Source of the DNA: CALMEC01 sp964434425
GTDB taxonomy: Bacteria; Actinomycetota; Thermoleophilia; Miltoncostaeales; Miltoncostaeaceae
Reading direction: 5' to 3'
DNA length: 64,000 nucleotides
Assembly: GCA_964434425.1 (NCBI GenBank)
Contig: CAYSVH010000009.1
Location: 1 to 64,000, forward strand
This document shows, piece after piece, positions 45,239 to 53,446 of this stretch. The notes beneath the pieces are model-generated. The model did no database searches. It was given only the letters and a program-made list of their open reading frames with translations, and was not told the origin of the DNA. How positions within the stretch are numbered: the first letter of the stretch is position 1; each line of letters opens with the position of its first letter. A program made the translations under genes and the position numbers.

Positions 45239-46194
45239 GCGTCGTCTCCCGGTGGCTCCTCGTCGGGCTCGGCGTCGGCGGGGACCGGCTCGTCGGCGCC
45301 CGCGGGTCCGGCACCGGGGTGGTCCGCGTCGGACACCCCGTCCGTCGTGGCGGGACCGGGAGCGTCATCGTGCGTGCGCCATCGGTCGTCCGAGACGCGG
45401 ATCTCGCCGGGCGCGATCGACGCCACGTCGGGAGCCACGTCCACATGGTCGGTGTCGGCTCCCTCCACGGCATCCGCGTCGTCCTGCACCCCGTCGCCGG
45501 CGACGACCGAGAGGGCGGGTGTCTCTGCCCCAGGCGTGCCGGGACCATCCTCCTGCCCCGCGTTCCCTCCCTCCGACAGCACGTGCACCACATCGTCGCC
45601 GTCGTCCGGTGAGACGGTGTCCGGGGCCAGGTGCCCGGAGTCGAGGAGGGTGCGGCGCAGGTCCTCGGCCTGGGCACCCGAGAGCTCGAAGCGCTCGATC
45701 GGCGGCAGGTCGCGGCGGTCGACGAGGCCGAACCGTTTCTGGAACGCCCGCGTGGTGCGGTAGCGCATGGCGTTGGCACCATCGCCACGGCCCGCCTCCT
45801 CGAGGAGACCCCGCTCGACGAGGTTCGCCACGGTCGAGTCGACCGAGACCCCGCGAAGACGGCTGATGTCCGGGCGGCTGACCGGTTCGAGGTACGCCAC
45901 CACCGCCAGCGTCTCGAGTGCGGCCGGTGAGAGGCGGTCCTCCGGTGGCCGCTGGCGCAGCCGGTCGCAGACCGCCTCCAGATCGGCGCGCGTACGGAGC
46001 GCCCAGCCCCCTGCGACCTGGGCGAGCTCGAGCCCCGAGCCGTCGTCGAACCTCTCGGCCACACGGTCCAGCGCACCGAGCACGTCCTCGCGGTCCACCT
46101 GGAGGATGTCCGCCAGCGCGTCGGCCGCCAGCGGCTCCGGACTCAGGAACAGGAGCGCCTCGACCGCGCGCGGATCGACGGTGCCCTCGGTCAC
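45235..46194 (-). CDS. scpB: segregation and condensation protein B
   Basis: Winged-helix partner of ScpA and SMC in chromosome condensation. Residues 1-190 hold the two winged-helix domains (VEALLFLSPEPLAADALADIL and LSPAALETLAVVAYLEPVSRPDISRLRGV). Residues beyond about 190, to 319, are an acidic, Gly/Asp/Pro-rich disordered tail absent from shorter homologues. GTG at 46194 overlaps the scpA stop as GTGA. Confidence 0.93.
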   Translation of the reverse strand: MTEGTVDPRAVEALLFLSPEPLAADALADILQVDREDVLGALDRVAERFDDGSGLELAQVAGGWALRTRADLEAVCDRLRQRPPEDRLSPAALETLAVVAYLEPVSRPDISRLRGVSVDSTVANLVERGLLEEAGRGDGANAMRYRTTRAFQKRFGLVDRRDLPPIERFELSGAQAEDLRRTLLDSGHLAPDTVSPDDGDDVVHVLSEGGNAGQEDGPGTPGAETPALSVVAGDGVQDDADAVEGADTDHVDVAPDVASIAPGEIRVSDDRWRTHDDAPGPATTDGVSDADHPGAGPAGADEPVPADAEPDEEPPGDDA

Positions 46195-46901
46195 TTGCGC
46201 GTGATCGTGATGTCGCCGAACGGCTCGGACTGCGAGAGCGTCACGTCACCCCGCCGCGCGAGTTCGAGCGCCGCGACGAGGGTGAGGGCCTCCTCCAGCG
46301 TGGAGCGTCCCTCCACGACGTCCTCGAAGCTGACGTCACGCCCCCTCGCCAGAGCGCGGTTCAGCCGTTGAAGAAGCTCGGGCATGCTGACGCGCACCGG
46401 CCCCATGTGGGTGAGGCTGGGCTCGGGCCGTGCCGTGAGCAGGTTCTGCAGGGCGTCGCGCAACGTCAGGGGATCCGCCGGCTTCGGCGGCACGGCCGTG
46501 GCCGGTGCGAGGGGGACGGTCCGGTAGCGATGCACCGACACACCACCGGCGCGGTCGGCGAGCCAGTGGGCGGCCTCCCGGTAAGGGGCGTACTGGATGA
46601 GCCGTTCGGCCAGCCGCTCCCGCGCCTCCATGGCGTCCGGATCGGGCTCCGGATCCTCGGCCTCACCGAGGAGGCGGCGGACCTTGAGCTCCGCGACCGC
46701 CGCCAGCACCACGACCAGCTCGCTCGTGGTCGGAGGATCCCAGCGCTCGCCCGCACGCTCCCCGAGCGCGGCCGGGATGAGCTCGGCCAGCGGCAGCTCG
46801 AAGAGATCGACCTCCTCGCGGATGACGAGCGTGAGCAGAAGGTCGAACGGCCCCTGGAAGAGGTCCAGGTCGATCGGCTGTTGGAGCGGCGCGACGGACA
46901 C
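46191..46901 (-). CDS. scpA: segregation and condensation protein A
   Basis: Kleisin subunit of the bacterial SMC complex, 236 residues. The N-terminal signature LDLFQGPFDLLLTLVIREEVDLFELPLAEL is strong, followed by LVVVLAAVAELKVRRLL and a C-terminal winged helix with ELARRGDVTLSQSEPFGDI. GTG at 46901 is chosen: there is no SD, but TATCCT lies 6 nt upstream on the minus strand, a pattern for a leaderless mRNA. A longer in-frame ATG would add residues with no family similarity. Confidence 0.92.
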   Translation of the reverse strand: MSVAPLQQPIDLDLFQGPFDLLLTLVIREEVDLFELPLAELIPAALGERAGERWDPPTTSELVVVLAAVAELKVRRLLGEAEDPEPDPDAMEARERLAERLIQYAPYREAAHWLADRAGGVSVHRYRTVPLAPATAVPPKPADPLTLRDALQNLLTARPEPSLTHMGPVRVSMPELLQRLNRALARGRDVSFEDVVEGRSTLEEALTLVAALELARRGDVTLSQSEPFGDITITRK

Positions 46902-47081
46902 GCAGGGAGGATACCGACACTCGCGGTGACTCTCGCGTCCACGGGCCGGGTACCAGGACAGCTCGTCGTCGGTCCGGCGCCGTTCGGACCCCGCCCCCGG
47001 ACGGCCCCGTGAGGGACTATCGTTCCTGCGACACGAAGCGCGGCGTGCACGCCGACCGTCAAACCGCCTGAGGAGGATCCG

Positions 47082-48440
47082 ATGAGCGACGACCCGGTGA
47101 TGTTCACTCTCGAACCGTCCGAGACCCCCACCCACTGGTACAACATCCTCGCGGATCTTCCGGCCCCGCCCCCGCCTCCGCTCCATCCCGGCACGCGCGA
47201 GCCTGTGGGCCCCGAGGACCTGGCTCCGCTCTTTCCCATCGAGCTGATCCTGCAGGAGGTGTCGACGGAGCGGGAGATCGCGATCCCCGGCCCCGTGCGC
47301 GAGGTCTACAACCAGTACCGGCCCTCCCCCCTCTACCGCGCCCGCCGCTGGGAGAAGCGCCTCGGAACCCCGGCCCGCATCTACTTCAAGTACGAGGGCG
47401 TGTCACCCGCCGGATCGCACAAGGTGAACACGTCCGTCCCGCAGGTCTACTACAACTCCCTGCACGGCATCCGTCGCCTCACCACCGAGACGGGCGCCGG
47501 ACAGTGGGGGACCGCCCTGGCGTATGCCTGTTCCCTCTTCGACGTCGAGTGCGAGGTGTGGCAGGTGGGGGCGTCGTTCGACTCCAAGCCGCAGCGTCGT
47601 ACGTTGATGGAGGTCTTCGGCGCGATCGTGCACCGCTCCCCGAGCCGCCTCACGAGGTCCGGTTCGGCGTTCTCCGACGATCACCCCGGCTCGCTCGGCA
47701 TCGCGATCTCGGAGGCGATCGAGGTCGCGGCGCAGGCCGACGACACCAAGTACGCACTCGGATCCGTGCTGAACCACGTGCTCCTCCATCAGACCGTGAT
47801 CGGGCAGGAGACGATCCTCCAGCTCGCCAAGGCCGGGGAGACCGGAGCCGACCTGGTCGTCGGATGCGCGGGCGGCGGCTCGAACCTCGCGGGTCTGGCC
47901 TTCCCGTTCCTGGGTGAGAGGCTCGCCGGACGTCCGGCACCCCGGGTCATCGCGGTGGAGCCGACCTCCTGCCCCACCCTGACGCGCGGCGAGTACCGCT
48001 ACGACTTCGGCGACACCGCCGGGCTGACCCCGCTCCTGAAGATGTACACGCTCGGTCACGACTTCGTGCCGTCGCCGATCCATGCGGGCGGTCTGCGCTA
48101 TCACGGGATGGCGCCGCTCGTGTCGCACGTCGTGGCGGAGGGCCTCATGGAGGCGACGGCCCTCCATCAGAACGAGTGCTTCGAGACCGCCGTGGAGTTC
48201 GCACGGTCCCAGGGCATCGTGCCGGCACCGGAGTCCTCCCACGCTCTCGCACAGACCCGGCGCGAGGCGCTGGCCTGCGCGGAGACCGGCGAGGAGAAGG
48301 TCATCGTGGTCGGCCTCTCCGGGCACGGGCTGATGGAGCTCGGCGCGTACGAGACCTACCTGGCCGGGAAGCTCGAGGACGACCCGCTCTCCGAGGAGTC
48401 CCTCGCGGAGGCGCTGGCGGGCGTGCCCGAGATGGCCTGA
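47082..48440 (+). CDS. trpB2: tryptophan synthase beta chain 2 (TrpB2)
   Basis: PLP enzyme related to TrpB, 452 residues. It has the extended N-terminal region of the TrpB2 type (WYNILADLPAPPPPPLHP), the PLP lysine in GVSPAGSHKVNTS, GAGQWGTALAYACS and the phosphate-binding GCAGGGSN. TrpB2 enzymes condense indole and serine, often working without TrpA; no trpA or other trp gene is nearby. ATG at 47082 is preceded by TGAGGAGG. Confidence 0.93.
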   Translation: MSDDPVMFTLEPSETPTHWYNILADLPAPPPPPLHPGTREPVGPEDLAPLFPIELILQEVSTEREIAIPGPVREVYNQYRPSPLYRARRWEKRLGTPARIYFKYEGVSPAGSHKVNTSVPQVYYNSLHGIRRLTTETGAGQWGTALAYACSLFDVECEVWQVGASFDSKPQRRTLMEVFGAIVHRSPSRLTRSGSAFSDDHPGSLGIAISEAIEVAAQADDTKYALGSVLNHVLLHQTVIGQETILQLAKAGETGADLVVGCAGGGSNLAGLAFPFLGERLAGRPAPRVIAVEPTSCPTLTRGEYRYDFGDTAGLTPLLKMYTLGHDFVPSPIHAGGLRYHGMAPLVSHVVAEGLMEATALHQNECFETAVEFARSQGIVPAPESSHALAQTRREALACAETGEEKVIVVGLSGHGLMELGAYETYLAGKLEDDPLSEESLAEALAGVPEMA

Positions 48441-48519
48441 CGATTCGGCCTGCTCGCCGGTGCCGGTCACCGGACGTGCAGGCGCTCCGCTCCGGTCGCC
48501 GTGTCCGGGTCGGTGTGGT

Positions 48520-48547
48520 GCCGGGCGCCGGGCCCGGGGAGCCCGGC
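48520..48547. terminator. hairpin between convergent trpB2 and trpS
   Basis: GCCGGGC (48520-48526) and GCCCGGC (48541-48547) form perfect 7-bp arms around a GC-rich loop, just at the trpS stop. No U tract on either strand. A bidirectional terminator is possible, supported mainly by the convergent layout. Confidence 0.4.
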
Positions 48548-48548
48548 G

Positions 48549-49547
48549 TCACTGCGGCAGGAGCCCCACCGCCTCGCGCACGTCGGACATGGTGGCCGCG
48601 GCGATCTCACGCGCGCCCTCGGCCGAGCGACGGAGGGCGGCCAGCACCTCTCCCGGGTCCTCCGAGAGCTCCGCGTGCCGTGTCTGGAGCGGTTCCAGAT
48701 ACGCGACGAGCGCCTCCAGGACCTCTTTCTTGAAGTCGCCGTACCGCGTTCCCGTGAACCGGTCTTCGAGTTCGGGGATCGACGTGTCGGTGATCGCGGC
48801 CAGGATGTGGAGGAGCGCCGTGATGCCGGGCTTCTCGACCGGATCGGCCCGCACGTCCGATCCCGAGTCGGTGACGGCTCCCATGATCTTCTTCTTCAGG
48901 CGGTTCGGCGGATCCGACAGCCAGATCGTCCCGAGGTCGGTGCCGCCGGTCTTGGACATCTTCTTCGTCGGCTCCTGCAGATCCATGATGCGCGCGCCGA
49001 CGGGCGGAACGGCGGCTTCGGGCACGACGAGGGTGTCGCCGAAGCGCTGATTGAAGCGAATGGCGACGTCGCGTGTGAGCTCGAGGTGCTGGCGCTGGTC
49101 ATCGCCCACCGGGACCCGGTGTGACCGGTAGAGCAGGATGTCGGCGGCCATGAGCACCGGGTAGGCGAACAGCCCGGCGCTGACCGACTCGCGCCCCTCC
49201 GACTTGTCCTTGAACTGCGTCATGCGGTTGAGTTCGCCGAAGGTCGCCACGCAGTCGAGAACCCACGCGAGTTCCGAGTGCTCGCGGACGTGGCTCTGCA
49301 CGAACAGGCGGCTCCGGTCGGGATCGATGCCCGCCGCGAGCAGCAGGGTCGCCATGTCGAGTGTCGCCCGACGGAGCTCGGCCGGCTCGTACGGCACGGT
49401 CATCGAGTGGAGATCGACGATGCAGTAGAGGGTCTCATGCGTGTCCTGATCGGTGACCCAGTGCCGGATCGCCCCGAGGAGGTTGCCCAGGTGCGGGGTG
49501 CCCGTCGGCTGGATCCCCGAGAGAACGCGGTCTTTTCGTGTGCTCAT
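48549..49547 (-). CDS. trpS: tryptophanyl-tRNA synthetase
   Basis: Charges tRNA-Trp. The 332-residue class I synthetase starts MSTRKDRVLSGIQPTGTPHLGNLLGAIRHWV, with the HIGH-like motif GTPHLGN, then MAADILLYRSHRVPVGDDQRQHLELTRD and the KMSKS-like motif KKMSKTGG. ATG at 49547 has no SD but the canonical -10 hexamer TACAAT (49556-49561) lies 8 nt upstream, suggesting a leaderless or near-leaderless mRNA. The repeat at 49562 starts at the very next base, where the promoter spacer would be. Confidence 0.96.
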   Translation of the reverse strand: MSTRKDRVLSGIQPTGTPHLGNLLGAIRHWVTDQDTHETLYCIVDLHSMTVPYEPAELRRATLDMATLLLAAGIDPDRSRLFVQSHVREHSELAWVLDCVATFGELNRMTQFKDKSEGRESVSAGLFAYPVLMAADILLYRSHRVPVGDDQRQHLELTRDVAIRFNQRFGDTLVVPEAAVPPVGARIMDLQEPTKKMSKTGGTDLGTIWLSDPPNRLKKKIMGAVTDSGSDVRADPVEKPGITALLHILAAITDTSIPELEDRFTGTRYGDFKKEVLEALVAYLEPLQTRHAELSEDPGEVLAALRRSAEGAREIAAATMSDVREAVGLLPQ

Positions 49548-49555
49548 CGCGGGCG

Positions 49556-49561
49556 ATTGTA
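49556..49561 (-). promoter_or_regulatory. -10 element of trpS
   Basis: TACAAT on the minus strand, 8 nt before the trpS ATG. Its upstream spacer and -35 region would lie inside the repeat copy that begins at 49562; no TTGACA-like hexamer is seen at 17-18 bp. Confidence 0.5.
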
Positions 49562-49721
49562 GATGGTTGATTCCACGGAATCGTGGTGTGGGGTGCATCA
49601 CCGGTGGATACGGCACGTCGCCGGGTGACGATGGTCAGGGTGGTGTCCTTTCACGACTCCCGGTGGTGCGCCCGCGCCCCCGTCGGCCCGCCCAGACCGT
49701 GAGACCCTGGAATCGACCATC
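49562..49721. repeat. MITE-like repeat, copy 3
   Basis: A 160-bp unit with ends GATGGTTGATTCC and GGAATCGACCATC, which pair at 12 of 13 positions. After the left end come CGTGG and TGTGGGGTGCATCA, aligning with copy 2, and the 23-bp core (49630-49652) is identical to copies 1 and 2. Sequence between core and right end has diverged. No coding capacity is recognised in it. Confidence 0.8.
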
Positions 49722-49723
49722 TC

Positions 49724-49736
49724 GATGGTTGATTCC
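49724..49736. repeat. solo left end of the MITE-like repeat
   Basis: GATGGTTGATTCC lies 2 bp after copy 3, in the same orientation as its left end, repeating the end-to-end tandem junction of copies 1 and 2. The rest of the fourth unit is missing. The following stretch to 49807 shows nothing recognisable. Confidence 0.7.
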
Positions 49737-49807
49737 GCACGGCGACGCCGGGACGGCCGCGGTGCTGGCGGCACGACGGCGGGAGCCGGAGGACGGTCCG
49801 TCCACAT

Positions 49808-50716
49808 GTGGGCGACCCGGCCGGACCCGCACCGGGTTCGGCTACCATCGGCGCCATCGAACCGCGCGATCCCCACCCGGCCGGCGACCCGCGCCCCGAC
49901 GACCACTCCGACCCCGCTACCCCGCACCGCCCGGACACCGCCACCGGTCAACCCCGATCACCGGCGCGCGACGACATGAGCCCCGGCTGGTACGTCGGGA
50001 TGCCGCTGGTCGTGATGGTCGTGGCGATCGTCGTGGTCGGGGTGTTCGGACTGCTGCTCGGCGCGCTCGGCCTCGGAGAGGACTCCCGGAACGCCGTCGT
50101 GGGCCTCGTGTTCAGCCTGGCGCTCGTCCTCGGCGGCCTCACCCTCCTGGCGGCCGTGCCCCCGGCGCGGCGACCGGAGATCACGGCGACGAGGGTGTCG
50201 ATCGGCGTCGCCGTCGCGATCGGGCTGGGAATGGGACTCGCCTTCCGTCTCATGGCCGGGATCGTCTCGGCCGTCGGGGAGCAGATCGACCCATCGCTCT
50301 GTGAGAAGGCGAAGGAGGCCACGGACATCATCCCGCCGGAGCTGTGGCACCGGGTGCTCCTTGCCGTGTCGCTCGTCGTCCTGGCGCCGCTGGGCGAGGA
50401 ACTCCTCTTTCGAGGGCTGATGTTCCGCGGCTTCCTCGCCGTCCTCCGCGTGGCGCTCGCCGCGATCCTCGCCGGGGTCATCTTCGGCCTGGCCCACCCC
50501 CAGTACTACGCGACCTGGTCGCTCCTCGTGAGCATCTGCCTGATGGGCGTCGTCCTCTGCCTGATGTACCGGCGGTGGGGGTTTCCGACGGTGGTCGCCG
50601 CGCACCTCGTGTTCAACCTCATCCCGGCGGTCCTCCTCTTCACCGGATATGACCCCGCCGACGTCACCTGCCAGGCGGACGCCGAGGTGCTCCTCGGCGC
50701 TCTCCTCACCCGCTGA
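49808..50716 (+). CDS. CPBP-family intramembrane metalloprotease
   Basis: A membrane protease of the CAAX prenyl protease/bacteriocin-processing (Abi, CPBP) family. Catalytic motifs EELLFRG near residue 199 and the second-helix FGLAHPQYY, then HLVFNLI are visible among about seven to eight hydrophobic segments. The start is uncertain: GTG at 49808 gives a Pro/Asp-rich disordered N-terminus of 56 residues with coding-like third positions; ATG at 49976 (MSPGWYVGM) starts at the first membrane segment. Substrate unknown. Confidence 0.82.
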   Translation: MGDPAGPAPGSATIGAIEPRDPHPAGDPRPDDHSDPATPHRPDTATGQPRSPARDDMSPGWYVGMPLVVMVVAIVVVGVFGLLLGALGLGEDSRNAVVGLVFSLALVLGGLTLLAAVPPARRPEITATRVSIGVAVAIGLGMGLAFRLMAGIVSAVGEQIDPSLCEKAKEATDIIPPELWHRVLLAVSLVVLAPLGEELLFRGLMFRGFLAVLRVALAAILAGVIFGLAHPQYYATWSLLVSICLMGVVLCLMYRRWGFPTVVAAHLVFNLIPAVLLFTGYDPADVTCQADAEVLLGALLTR

Positions 50717-50722
50717 GCACGG

Positions 50723-50927
50723 TCACCCCGGCGTGTCGGGGTCCCGTCGCCACGGGCCGGCGAGAAGTCGGCTCAGGTCGGCGCGTTCGTCCTCGCCGTA
50801 GCCCCGGATCGGGCCGAAACCCGATGCGACCCGGCGCTTCGACGCCCTCTCGACGATGTCGCGCCCTGCGGGCGTGATCGTGACGACGATGCGGCGCCCG
50901 TCGTCCTCCCCCCTGCGCCGCTCAACG
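50723..50927 (-). pseudogene. 5'-truncated MarR-family regulator remnant
   Basis: The minus-strand frame reads VERRRGEDDGRRIVVTITPAGRDIVERASKRR followed by DERADLSRLLAG, the typical MarR wing and C-terminal dimerisation helices. No helix-turn-helix precedes it in any frame, and the frame runs straight into the upstream intergenic region. No start codon fits. It is read as a gene that lost its 5' half. The frame boundary on the left is approximate. Confidence 0.65.
50725..50742. terminator. hairpin at the end of the CPBP gene
   Basis: ACCCCG-gcgtgt-CGGGGT, perfect 6-bp arms, 8 bp after the CPBP stop codon and inside the MarR remnant's 3' end. Weak, without a T tract. Confidence 0.35.
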
Positions 50928-50930
50928 ATA

Positions 50931-50944
50931 GTTTGATGTCGAAC
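50931..50944. promoter_or_regulatory. MarR-like operator before the thiolase gene
   Basis: GTTTGATGTCGAAC is a near-palindrome (GTT-GA ... TC-AAC) of the kind bound by MarR proteins in actinobacteria (ATAGTTTGATATCAAACTAT-like). It lies between the MarR remnant and the thiolase start, so it was probably the autoregulatory site. Which regulator uses it now is unknown. Confidence 0.5.
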
Positions 50945-51010
50945 GAAACGGCGGGGTCCCACCGAACGGCGGTGGACACCGGTCCGGCGCCAGCCGACGA
51001 AGGAGCGTGA

Positions 51011-52189
51011 ATGACAGGCCGCACCGCGGTGATCGTGGACGCAGTTCGAACCCCCGTGGGGCGGGCACGCGGCGTCCTCTCGGAGGTGCACGCCGTCGAC
51101 CTGGCGGCCCACGCCATCGCCGGCCTCGTCGAGAGGACGGCCCTCGACCCCGCCCTGGTGGACGACCTCCTGCTGGGATGCGTCGACCAGGTCGGCGAGC
51201 AGGGGCTCAACGTCGCGCGCACCGCCGGACTGGCGGCCGGCCTGCCCGAGTCCGTGCCCGCCGCCACGATCGACCGTCAGTGCGGCTCGTCGCAGCAGGC
51301 CGTGCACTTCGCGGCGCAGGGGATCATGGCGGGCACCTACGACGTCGCGATCGCGGGCGGGGTCGAATCGATGACCCGGGTGCCGATGTTCGCCAACACC
51401 CCCGACGTCACGGCCGCGTACGGTCCGCGGTTCCGCGCCCGGTACGACCTGGCGCCCGACGCGCTCATCAGCCAGGGCGAGTCCGGCGAGATCGTCGCCG
51501 ACAGCTGGGGTCTCAGCCGCACGGACCTCGACGCGTTCGCGGCGATGTCACACCGGCGTGCCGAGGCCGCTCGCGCGGATGGCCGCTTCGACGACGAGAT
51601 CCTTCCCATCGCGACCCGGGACGTCGAGGGAACCGACGTGGTGGTCCGCCATGACCAGGGCATCCGGCCGGAGACGTCCACGGAGACCCTCGCGGCACTC
51701 GACCCGGTCTTCCGCACGGACGGCCGCCTCACCGCCGGCAACTCCTCGCAGCTGAGCGACGGTGCCGCCGCACTGCTCCTGATGAGCGCCGAGCGCGCCG
51801 AGGAGCTCGGCTTCACCCCGATCGCCGCGGTCCGTGCCCTCGCCCTGGCCGGTGTCGATCCCGTGACGATGCTGACGGGCCCCGTCCCCGCGACCCGGCG
51901 TGCGCTCGAACGCGCCGGCCTCGGCGTCGACGACGTCGGGCTGTACGAGTGCAACGAGGCCTTCGCGAGCGTCCCGCTCGCATGGCAGCGCGAGATCGGG
52001 GTCGACATGTCGCGCGTCAACGTGAACGGCGGGGCCATCGCCCTGGGCCACCCGCTGGGGGCGTCGGGCGCGCGCATCATGACCACCCTCGTCCACGAGA
52101 TGCGCCGCCGCGGCACGCGCTTCGGCCTCCAGACCATGTGTGAAGGTGGCGGCATGGCCAACGCAACGATCCTCGAGCTCATCGACTAA
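51011..52189 (+). CDS. acetyl-CoA C-acyltransferase (thiolase)
   Basis: Condenses or cleaves beta-ketoacyl-CoA. The 392-residue enzyme carries the nucleophile Cys in DRQCGSSQQAV (residue 91), the His in GGAIALGHPLGASG and the second Cys in TMCEGGGMA. The length and motifs fit a degradative steroid/fatty-acid type thiolase. ATG at 51011 with GAAGGAG upstream. Followed at 11 bp by an acyl-CoA dehydrogenase, making a fatty-acid or branched-chain oxidation pair. Confidence 0.94.
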   Translation: MTGRTAVIVDAVRTPVGRARGVLSEVHAVDLAAHAIAGLVERTALDPALVDDLLLGCVDQVGEQGLNVARTAGLAAGLPESVPAATIDRQCGSSQQAVHFAAQGIMAGTYDVAIAGGVESMTRVPMFANTPDVTAAYGPRFRARYDLAPDALISQGESGEIVADSWGLSRTDLDAFAAMSHRRAEAARADGRFDDEILPIATRDVEGTDVVVRHDQGIRPETSTETLAALDPVFRTDGRLTAGNSSQLSDGAAALLLMSAERAEELGFTPIAAVRALALAGVDPVTMLTGPVPATRRALERAGLGVDDVGLYECNEAFASVPLAWQREIGVDMSRVNVNGGAIALGHPLGASGARIMTTLVHEMRRRGTRFGLQTMCEGGGMANATILELID

Positions 52190-52200
52190 GGAGTCCCGTC

Positions 52201-53340
52201 ATGTCCGAGTTGACCGACGAACAGCGCGCGATCCAGGCGATGGCGCGGGAGTTCGCCGAGAAGGAAATCGCACCCAACGCCGCCGAGTGGAACGCGAACC
52301 ACAGCCCCTCCGTCGAGGTCGTACGGAAGATGGGTGAGGTGGGGCTTCTCGGCATCACCGTCCCCGAGGCCGACGGCGGTCCGGGCCTCGACAACCTCAC
52401 GCTGGCCCTGGTGACCGAGGAGATGGCCGCCGCCGACGTGGGCACCTGCGTGAGCTTCTGCGTGCAGAACGGCCTCGCGATCGATCCCATCGTCCACGCC
52501 GGCAACGACGCCCAGCGGGCCGAGTGGCTGCCCCGCCTGGTGTCCGGTGCGTCTCTCGGCGCCTATGCGCTGACCGAGCCCGACGCGGGATCCGATGTCG
52601 GGGCGATCCGGACCACCGCGGTGCGCGAGGGTGACGACTACGTCGTGTCGGGCTCGAAGATCTGGATCTCGAACGGCGGGTTCGCCGACGTCTTCATCCT
52701 GTTCGCGCGCACCGGTGGGTCCGGCCCGAAGGGGATCTCGGCGTTCATCGCACCGGCCGGTCCGGGCCTCGTGGTGAGCCGGGAGCTCGACAAGATGGGC
52801 CTCCACAGCTCGTCGACCGTGGAGCTCGCCTTCGAGGACTACCGGATTCCGGCGAGCAACATGCTGGGCGCCGAGGGCACGGGGATGGCGATCGCGCTCG
52901 AGACCCTCGACACAGGCCGGGTCACCGTCGCGGCGCAGGCCTGCGGCATCGCGCGCGCGGCCATCGACATCGCATGCGCGTACGCGCGTGAGCGCGAGGC
53001 GTTCGGCGGACCCATCGGACGGTTCCAGGGCGTGCAGTTCCCCATCGCCGACGTCGCGGCGCGTCTGGCCGCGGCGCGCGCCCTCACCCACGAGGCCGCG
53101 CGGATCCGCGATCGCGGCGAGCCGCACTCGCTGATCGGCGCGCAGGCGAAGCTGTTCGCGAGCGAGGTGGCCGTCCAGGCCGCCGACGTCGCCGTGCAGA
53201 CCCTGGGCGGCATGGGATACAGCGGGGAGTTCGCCGCAGAGCGCCTCTACCGCGACGCCAGGATCACCCAGATCTACGAGGGGACGAGCCAGATCCAGCG
53301 CCTCGTGATCGCGCGGCACCTCCTGGGGCGTCTGTCGTAG
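52201..53340 (+). CDS. acyl-CoA dehydrogenase
   Basis: Flavoprotein oxidising acyl-CoA to enoyl-CoA. The 379-residue protein has the FAD motif YALTEPDAGSDVG, KIWISNGGFADVF, and the catalytic Glu in IYEGTSQIQRLVIARHLLG near residue 362, the position typical of short-chain/branched-chain enzymes. Begins 11 bp after the thiolase stop. Substrate chain length is not predictable here. Ends before a strong hairpin at 53350. Confidence 0.94.
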   Translation: MSELTDEQRAIQAMAREFAEKEIAPNAAEWNANHSPSVEVVRKMGEVGLLGITVPEADGGPGLDNLTLALVTEEMAAADVGTCVSFCVQNGLAIDPIVHAGNDAQRAEWLPRLVSGASLGAYALTEPDAGSDVGAIRTTAVREGDDYVVSGSKIWISNGGFADVFILFARTGGSGPKGISAFIAPAGPGLVVSRELDKMGLHSSSTVELAFEDYRIPASNMLGAEGTGMAIALETLDTGRVTVAAQACGIARAAIDIACAYAREREAFGGPIGRFQGVQFPIADVAARLAAARALTHEAARIRDRGEPHSLIGAQAKLFASEVAVQAADVAVQTLGGMGYSGEFAAERLYRDARITQIYEGTSQIQRLVIARHLLGRLS

Positions 53341-53349
53341 CGATCCGAC

Positions 53350-53384
53350 GGTGACCGGCATGGCCCTGGGCCATACCGGTCACC
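53350..53384. terminator. strong bidirectional hairpin
   Basis: GGTGACCGG-C-ATGGCCC pairs with GGGCCAT-A-CCGGTCACC around one central T: 16 paired positions with one mismatch. It lies 10 bp after the acyl-CoA dehydrogenase stop and 63 bp from the converging VWA gene. No T tract follows on either strand; the stem stability alone suggests a bidirectional terminator or mRNA end. Confidence 0.65.
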
Positions 53385-53446
53385 GCGGCGCCGTGCCGGG
53401 GAGCGACGCGATGACGGGCTCCCCGACGCCGCCGATCACACCGGAA

